This document shows, in pieces, positions 5,908-10,060 of a stretch of 10,060 nt of DNA. The DNA comes from Actinomycetota bacterium. Lineage in GTDB: Bacteria > Actinomycetota > UBA4738 > G016210805. The notes below the pieces were generated by a model. The model ran no database searches. It was not told the origin of the DNA and saw nothing but the letters and a program-made list of their open reading frames with translations. Numbering within the stretch: the first letter of the stretch is position 1; the number at the start of each line of letters is the position of its first letter. A program made the position numbers and the translations under genes. The stretch is from positions 1-10,060 of the forward strand of contig JACQTL010000075.1 of assembly GCA_016210805.1 (NCBI GenBank). The letters run 5' to 3'.

Positions 5908-7794
5908 ATGAGCCTGATCCGCCTGAGGTTGTTCGCGATCGTGCTCCCGCTCGCCTTCCTCGCGGGCTTCGACTACCTGCGGCATCGAGTCTTCTACGCC
6001 GAGCTCCACAGCCTCGGCGGGGTGATCCTCTTCTACGCCGTCGTCACCGTGGCCGTGTCGGCCTTCTCCTTCGCCGTGTTCGGGCTCATCCGCAGGCTCG
6101 AACGGCAGATCCTCGAACGCAACATGCAGCTCACCGCGCTCAACGACATCGCGTCGGCATCTGCCGAGAACCTCAACCTCAACGACCTCCTCGAGGTGGC
6201 GCTGGACCGCGTGCTCTCGGTGATGGGGGCGGAGGCGGGGGTGATCTGCCTGCTGGATACCGAGACCGACGAGCTCGTCGCTGTCTGCTCCCGGGGGCTC
6301 TCGTCCGAGCTCGCGGAGCGGGTCAAGAGGAAGAAGGTGGACGACGACCCGATCGGAGCCCAGGTCGTTCGCACGGGGTGCCCCGTCGTCCTGGAGCGGA
6401 TGCTGGACGACCCTCGCGTGGCCGACGTGGCGCGGCGGGATGGCCTCCGCTCGGCCGTCAGCGTGCCGCTCAAGGCCGAGGGCGAGGTCGCCGGGGTCCT
6501 CGCCGTGGCCACCAGGCAGGAGCGGCGGTTCCTCCCCCAGGACCTCGAGCTGCTGACCGGCATCGGGGGCCAGCTCGGCCTGGCCATCCGGAACGCGGTG
6601 CTGTTCGCGCGGGCGCAGCAGCGCAACCGGGAGCTGGAGGCCCTGCTGTCCGTGGGCAGGGCCGCCGCCTCCTCGCTCGACCTCGGCCCCATGCTGGACA
6701 AGGCCCTGGACGCCATCCTCACCGTGACCTCTGCCGAGGCAGCCGAGGTCTGGCTCCTTCGAGAGGGGCAGGAGCTCTTCTTGGAGCGCCAGCTCGGCGC
6801 TCCGGAGGAGGCGCTCCGAGCGCGCCCCCGCCTGCGCGTGGGGGAGGGTCTCCCCGGGGTCGCCGCGGAGACCGGCTCGATCGTGGACGTGCACGACCTG
6901 GACCGTGACCCCCGGTTCGTGCGGGAGGAGATCAAACGCCTCGGATTCAAGACGTTCTGCGCGCTGCCCCTCCGGCGGGGAGGCGAGGTCGTGGGAGTGC
7001 TCGGCGTCGCGGCTCGGGACCAGGAGGCCCTCTGCAGCAAGTCGGAGCTCCGCCTGCTCGAGGGCATCGGCGAGCAGGTGGCCATGGCCGTCGAGAACGC
7101 GCGCCTCCATGAGCGGGTGCTGGACGTGGCCGTGCTCGAGGAGCGCGAGCGCATCGGCCGGGAGCTGCACGACGGCCTCGGCCAGGTCCTGGGGTACATC
7201 AACACCCAGGCCCTGGCCATCCGGAAGCTCCTCGAGTCCGGGCGCATCGAGGAGGCCGAGCGCGAGGTGGCGGCGATCGAGGCGGCGGCCAGGGACCTCT
7301 CAACGGATGCGCGGGAGGCCATCCTGGCCCTCCGCGTGTCCCTCGCCGCTGAGGGCGGCTTCCTCCCCGCCCTGCGGGCCTACCTCGAGCGATACCGGGA
7401 GATGACGGGGGTGGTCGTCGAGCTGGACACCGAGAGGGCTCCTGGTGCGCTGGAGCTCCCGGCCTCGGTCGAGATCCAGCTCCTCCGGATCGTCCAGGAG
7501 GCCCTCAGCAACGTCCGGAAGCACGCCGGAACCAGGAAGGCCCGAGTGAGCCTGGCCGAGACGGCCGAGGGCATCTCGCTCTCCGTCTCCGACGATGGGC
7601 GCGGGTTCGATCCGGACCGCTCCGCCCGCAGGGGCTGGCCGCGCTTCGGGCTGGAGACCATGCGGGAGCGAGCCCAGGCCATCGGGGGCGCCTTCGAGGT
7701 GGTGTCCGACCCGGGGCGAGGCACCAGGGCCATCGTCCGCCTGTCGGCGCATGCAGCGAGGGAGAGCGTGGATGCGAGTATTGCTGGCCGATGA
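5908..7794 (+). CDS. Membrane sensor histidine kinase, two GAF domains, NarL-type
   Basis: A 628-residue sensor kinase. Two transmembrane helices (about 7-22 and 36-60) flank a short loop of about 13 residues, too small for an external sensor domain, so sensing is probably cytosolic or within the membrane. GAF domain 1 covers about 77-230 and GAF domain 2 about 245-400. The HisKA_3 dimerisation domain follows, with RIGRELHDGLGQVLG around phospho-acceptor His421. The ATPase domain has the N-box EALSNVRKHA (531-540), DDGRGFD (562-568), GLETM (581-585) and GRGT (603-606), so it should be catalytically active. Several GAF cysteines (114, 127, 158, 351) could take part in redox or ligand sensing, but no heme or Fe-S motif can be named. 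The ATG at 5908 has GGAGGG 4 nt upstream; an earlier in-frame ATG at 5887 is weaker. It overlaps the response-regulator gene by 23 nt, so the pair is cognate. Confidence 0.95.
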   Translation: MSLIRLRLFAIVLPLAFLAGFDYLRHRVFYAELHSLGGVILFYAVVTVAVSAFSFAVFGLIRRLERQILERNMQLTALNDIASASAENLNLNDLLEVALDRVLSVMGAEAGVICLLDTETDELVAVCSRGLSSELAERVKRKKVDDDPIGAQVVRTGCPVVLERMLDDPRVADVARRDGLRSAVSVPLKAEGEVAGVLAVATRQERRFLPQDLELLTGIGGQLGLAIRNAVLFARAQQRNRELEALLSVGRAAASSLDLGPMLDKALDAILTVTSAEAAEVWLLREGQELFLERQLGAPEEALRARPRLRVGEGLPGVAAETGSIVDVHDLDRDPRFVREEIKRLGFKTFCALPLRRGGEVVGVLGVAARDQEALCSKSELRLLEGIGEQVAMAVENARLHERVLDVAVLEERERIGRELHDGLGQVLGYINTQALAIRKLLESGRIEEAEREVAAIEAAARDLSTDAREAILALRVSLAAEGGFLPALRAYLERYREMTGVVVELDTERAPGALELPASVEIQLLRIVQEALSNVRKHAGTRKARVSLAETAEGISLSVSDDGRGFDPDRSARRGWPRFGLETMRERAQAIGGAFEVVSDPGRGTRAIVRLSAHAARESVDASIAGR

Positions 7795-8446
7795 CCACGC
7801 GCTCTTCCGGGCGGGCATCGCCAGCCTTCTCCGGGCCTGGGACATCGAGGTCGTCGGACAGGCCGGGGACGGCCAGGAGGCCCTGGAGCAGGCCCGCCGG
7901 CTCCGGCCCGACGTCATCCTCATGGACATCGCCATGCCCGGGTCCAGCGGCCTGGAGGCCACCCGGCTGATCAAGGCCGAGATGCCTGAGGTGCAGATCG
8001 TCATGGTGACCGTGTCCCACGACGACAAGGACCTGTTCGAGGCCATAAAGAGCGGCGCCCGCGGTTACCTCCTGAAGGACATGTCGGGTGAGGACTTCGG
8101 TGAGATGCTCTCCGCCATCGCCGCCGGCGAGGCTCCGCTCTCCCCCGGCCTGGCCACGAAGATCCTGAAGGAGTTCGCCCGCGATCCGCGCGAGCAGCCG
8201 CGGCGACACGCGGAGGAGGACCTCACGGAGCGGGAGCGTGAGGTGCTGAGCCTCGTGTCCTCGGGCGCGACGAACCGCGAGATCGCCGGTGCCCTCTACA
8301 TCTCCGAGCACACGGTGAGCTTCCACATGAAGAACATCCTGGCCAAGCTCCATCTCAAGAACCGCGCCCAGGCCGTCGCCTTCGCGTTCCAAAGCGGCCT
8401 GGCAGGGCCCTCGGCCCCGGACGGCGATCGCGACCTACCCGATTAG
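7772..8446 (+). CDS. NarL/LuxR-type response regulator
   Basis: A 224-residue DNA-binding response regulator. The receiver domain (about 1-120) has the acidic pair Asp7-Asp8, phospho-acceptor Asp52 in VILMDIAMPG, the switch Thr80 (VMVTVS) and Lys102 (GYLLKD), a complete phosphorylation site. After a charged linker (133-150) comes a LuxR-type helix-turn-helix (151-210): LTEREREVL and ISEHTVSFHMKNILAKL. The ATG lies inside the end of the kinase gene (23-nt overlap) with a GAGGGAGAG ribosome site, implying translational coupling and phosphorylation by that kinase. Candidate targets visible here are the GTCCCGGGAC palindromes upstream of the kinase and the pseudo-receiver genes and the repeat at 8432-8453. 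None of these matches the classical NarL 7-2-7 site or the DevR box exactly. Confidence 0.95.
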   Translation: MRVLLADDHALFRAGIASLLRAWDIEVVGQAGDGQEALEQARRLRPDVILMDIAMPGSSGLEATRLIKAEMPEVQIVMVTVSHDDKDLFEAIKSGARGYLLKDMSGEDFGEMLSAIAAGEAPLSPGLATKILKEFARDPREQPRRHAEEDLTEREREVLSLVSSGATNREIAGALYISEHTVSFHMKNILAKLHLKNRAQAVAFAFQSGLAGPSAPDGDRDLPD

Positions 8447-8453
8447 GTAGGTC
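8432..8453. repeat. Inverted repeat spanning the response-regulator stop codon
   Basis: Perfect 8-bp arms GACCTACC and GGTAGGTC around a 6-nt centre (CGATTA). The TAG stop codon (8444-8446) falls at the edge of the centre and the right arm. The repeat is AT-richer than its surroundings and is not followed by a T-run, so it is a poor intrinsic terminator. It could be an operator for the transcription unit beginning at 8572, or a 3'-end RNA stem. Confidence 0.5.
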
Positions 8454-8538
8454 CTCCCCCCCGGCAGAACCCCCGTTCCTGCCAGGACGGAACTATCCCC
8501 CCTGGTGTTCTCGGCCTCCGGGGGCCCGCCTCAGACTC

Positions 8539-8548
8539 GTCCCGGGAC
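8539..8548 (+). promoter_or_regulatory. Palindrome GTCCCGGGAC upstream of the pseudo-receiver gene
   Basis: A perfect 10-bp palindrome (11 identical bases with 5871-5881, CGTCCCGGGAC) ending 23 nt before the GTG start at 8572. The matching position before the kinase gene suggests the two transcription units share a regulator. Lying so near the start codon, it would overlap the transcription start or the leader, which fits repression, or alternatively an RNA hairpin. Confidence 0.5.
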
Positions 8549-8571
8549 CGCTCCGTGGGAGGGCCGACGAG

Positions 8572-9024
8572 GTGGGAAGCGCGACGCAGGGCCGCCGGGT
8601 GGTGGCGGTGACCGACGGTTCCCTGCTGACCCTGGGGCTGGCGAGCGTGCTCCGGGAGCAGGCCGGCATCGACGTCGTGACGGTGAACCCTGCGCGAGGC
8701 CGGGTCTACCGGCAGGTCCGGGAGGCCAGGCCCGACGTGGTCATCATCGCGAACGGCGGAGCGCGTACGGGCCTCCCCGAAGGGGTCCTCAGCGTGCAAC
8801 GGCTCCTCGAGGACAACCCCCGCTCGACCGTCATCGCACTGTCCCTGGTCCGGCCGGAGATGGAGGTCTTCCGGGCCCGCCGGGTACGCGGAGCCACCGT
8901 CGAGGACCTCCTCCAAGCCCTGGAGGGCGCCCGATCGGATCCCACGGGAGGGCGGGTCTCGCCCGGAGCCCCGAAGCCAGCGAGCGGGGGTGCGGAGACC
9001 CCGGGAAGGAGGGAAGGACCATGA
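8572..9024 (+). CDS. Degenerate receiver-like (pseudo-receiver) protein
   Basis: A 150-residue protein with no DNA-binding or enzymatic domain. Residues 8-120 follow the alternating beta/alpha pattern of response-regulator receivers and align by eye with the neighbouring regulator: VVAVTDGSLLTLGLASVLRE against the beta1-alpha1 segment, RPDVVIIANGG against RPDVILMDIAM, and ATVEDLLQALEGA against the last helix. The phospho-acceptor Asp is replaced by Ala60, one member of the acidic pair by Thr14, and the conserved Lys is missing, so normal phosphorylation is not expected. Residues 121-150 are a Pro/Gly-rich disordered tail. The GTG start is supported by GGGAGGG 8 nt upstream. The stop overlaps the next start codon (ATGA), so it is translated together with the lipoprotein. 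A role as a phosphorylation-independent partner of the kinase or regulator is inference. It could also be an unrelated Rossmann-like fold. Confidence 0.75.
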   Translation: MGSATQGRRVVAVTDGSLLTLGLASVLREQAGIDVVTVNPARGRVYRQVREARPDVVIIANGGARTGLPEGVLSVQRLLEDNPRSTVIALSLVRPEMEVFRARRVRGATVEDLLQALEGARSDPTGGRVSPGAPKPASGGAETPGRREGP

Positions 9025-10060
9025 GACGCACGTTCCTGCTGAGGGCCCTGGCGCTGGCCGGGGTGATCGCCGTGATCGCGGCGTCGTGCACCGGTGGGGG
9101 GGACGAGGGCCGTGATGACCAGCCGCCCGTCGCCCAGCCGTCCGAGGGGCAAGCTCCGGCGACCGAGCCACCCGCACCCGTGGAGGGTACCGAGGGGCTC
9201 TGGGCGACGCCGCCCATCGGGCAGACCTGGGCCGAGTACTTCGGGATCGAGCTGGAGGCGACGCTCGACGCCGGCGGCCCCAGGATCCTGGACCCGGAGC
9301 CCGGGGATCTGTACTTCTACACGAACTCGGGCACGGGCTGGGGGGCCTCCAACACCAAGAACTCGGTGGTGGTCTTCGACGCCACGGACATGATGGACTG
9401 GAAGCCCCTGGCGGTCACGAACCTCCCCGCCGAGTACTCGGTCGGGTACTCGAGCCACGGGGCCACCGTGTCCGCGGACGGGCGATGGATCTACCTCCAG
9501 TCCATGGCCAGCCCGGAGAAGCCACCCCGGCTGATCGTGATCGACGGCTTCACGCTGCAGCCCCACAAGGTCTTCCGGGAGACCCGCGGAGGGTTCGGCG
9601 GCCACCACCTGAACAACTTCACCGGCCCCGACGGCCACGAGTACGTCATGAACATCGACTTCAACTGGAACTGGGGCGGGTCCGGGGCCTGGGTCCTGGA
9701 CCCGAGCCAGGACCATGCCATCGTCGGGGGCATGAACCGCCAGGACTTCTCGGGCAACCCCTACATCCTGTCCGGGGACATCCAGGGCCAGTACATGTTG
9801 GCGACGGTGCCCGCGCCATCGGCGGCCCTGCGGGGAAAGATGGAGGGTTACCTGGCCAAGATCGACCTCGAGACCTGGAAGATCGTCGGGGCGACCCCCG
9901 TCCTCGACCCCATCTGGCCCGAGGTCACGCAGGACGGCAAGTTCGCCTGGGTCACCGAGGGCGACGGCCAGAAGGTCAAGAAGATCGACCTGGAGACCAT
10001 GCAGGTCGTCGCGGAGGTGTCCACCGGTCCCGGTCCCTGGGGAGCCCGGCTGTCCTGCGA
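9021..10060 (+). CDS. Lipoprotein with beta-propeller-like domain (3' end beyond window)
   Basis: The first 346 codons are present. Residues 1-23 form a lipoprotein signal peptide (MRRTFLLR, hydrophobic core, then AAS-Cys23), followed by a Pro/Gly/Glu-rich linker to about residue 58, typical of a protein tethered outside the membrane. The rest shows repeated beta-propeller blade patterns: SADGRWIYLQS (151-161), RLIVIDGFTLQPHKVF, GYLAKIDLETWKIVG (276-290), TQDGKFAWVTEGDGQKVKKI and ETMQVVAEVSTGPGPWG. These are like YVTN, cytochrome-d1 and N-terminal nitrous-oxide-reductase propellers. His146 (YSSHGATVS) and His195-His196 (FGGHHLNNF) with nearby aromatics (FNWNWGG, 214-220) could bind a metal or cofactor, but no assignment is possible without the C-terminus. 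The ATG overlaps the preceding stop (ATGA), and GGAAGGAGGGAAGG provides the ribosome site. A c-type heme CxxCH motif is absent so far. Confidence 0.85.
   Translation, partial: MRRTFLLRALALAGVIAVIAASCTGGGDEGRDDQPPVAQPSEGQAPATEPPAPVEGTEGLWATPPIGQTWAEYFGIELEATLDAGGPRILDPEPGDLYFYTNSGTGWGASNTKNSVVVFDATDMMDWKPLAVTNLPAEYSVGYSSHGATVSADGRWIYLQSMASPEKPPRLIVIDGFTLQPHKVFRETRGGFGGHHLNNFTGPDGHEYVMNIDFNWNWGGSGAWVLDPSQDHAIVGGMNRQDFSGNPYILSGDIQGQYMLATVPAPSAALRGKMEGYLAKIDLETWKIVGATPVLDPIWPEVTQDGKFAWVTEGDGQKVKKIDLETMQVVAEVSTGPGPWGARLSC

Noticed and set aside
5815..7322. Long minus-strand open frames opposite the histidine kinase gene
   Set aside because: Complementary shadows of a kinase with all catalytic motifs intact; no ribosome site or recognisable domain.
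8463..8483. Bulged hairpin GGCAGAAC...GTTCCTGCC after the response regulator as terminator
   Set aside because: One bulge, a short stem and no T-run; several alternative pairings of the same bases exist, so no single structure stands out.

Overview
The window is very GC-rich, densely coding bacterial DNA. GTG start codons, strong AGGAGG-type ribosome binding sites and a homologue of the bacterial proteasome activator Bpa (a protein tied to bacteria that carry a 20S proteasome) point to an actinobacterium (Actinomycetota). No transposase, integrase, tRNA, rRNA, CRISPR array or obvious recent insertion is visible. Eleven protein genes are supported, and no gene-free stretch exceeds about 225 bases. 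The first 149 bases, beyond the merA stop, show nothing I can support.

Left part (150-2220, minus strand): a minimal mercury-resistance operon. An ArsR/SmtB-family repressor with a CmtR-like C-x3-C metal site is followed 18 nt later by merA, a mercuric reductase with a fused N-terminal HMA domain. A perfect 8-2-8 inverted repeat overlapping a TATCAT -10 element lies just upstream and is the likely operator. No Hg(II) transporter (merT/P/C) or merB is in the window.

Centre-left (2364-4877): a Crp/Fnr-family regulator is transcribed divergently from the mer operon and ends at a strong intrinsic terminator. Facing it is a two-gene minus-strand operon of related, uncharacterised multi-pass membrane proteins (319 and 221 aa). 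They share a conserved cytosolic or extracytosolic loop with a GGGxVQ...VHTL pattern.

Centre (5099-5735, plus): a 61-aa Cys-rich mini-protein (8 Cys, 1 His) is followed 22 nt later by a 142-aa Bpa homologue ending in Gly-Tyr-Leu.

Right part (5908-10060, plus): a NarL-type two-component system, made of a membrane histidine kinase with two GAF domains and an overlapping LuxR-type response regulator. After 125 nt comes a pair linked by an ATGA overlap: a degenerate receiver-like protein lacking the phospho-acceptor Asp, and a lipoprotein with a beta-propeller-like domain that runs off the window. A perfect GTCCCGGGAC palindrome sits about 25 nt upstream of both the kinase and the pseudo-receiver starts, suggesting the two transcription units share a regulator.

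A reasonable but unproven reading of the right half is a sensory module (Crp/Fnr regulator, GAF kinase, response regulator, pseudo-receiver) controlling an envelope-located function represented by the beta-propeller lipoprotein and whatever lies downstream.
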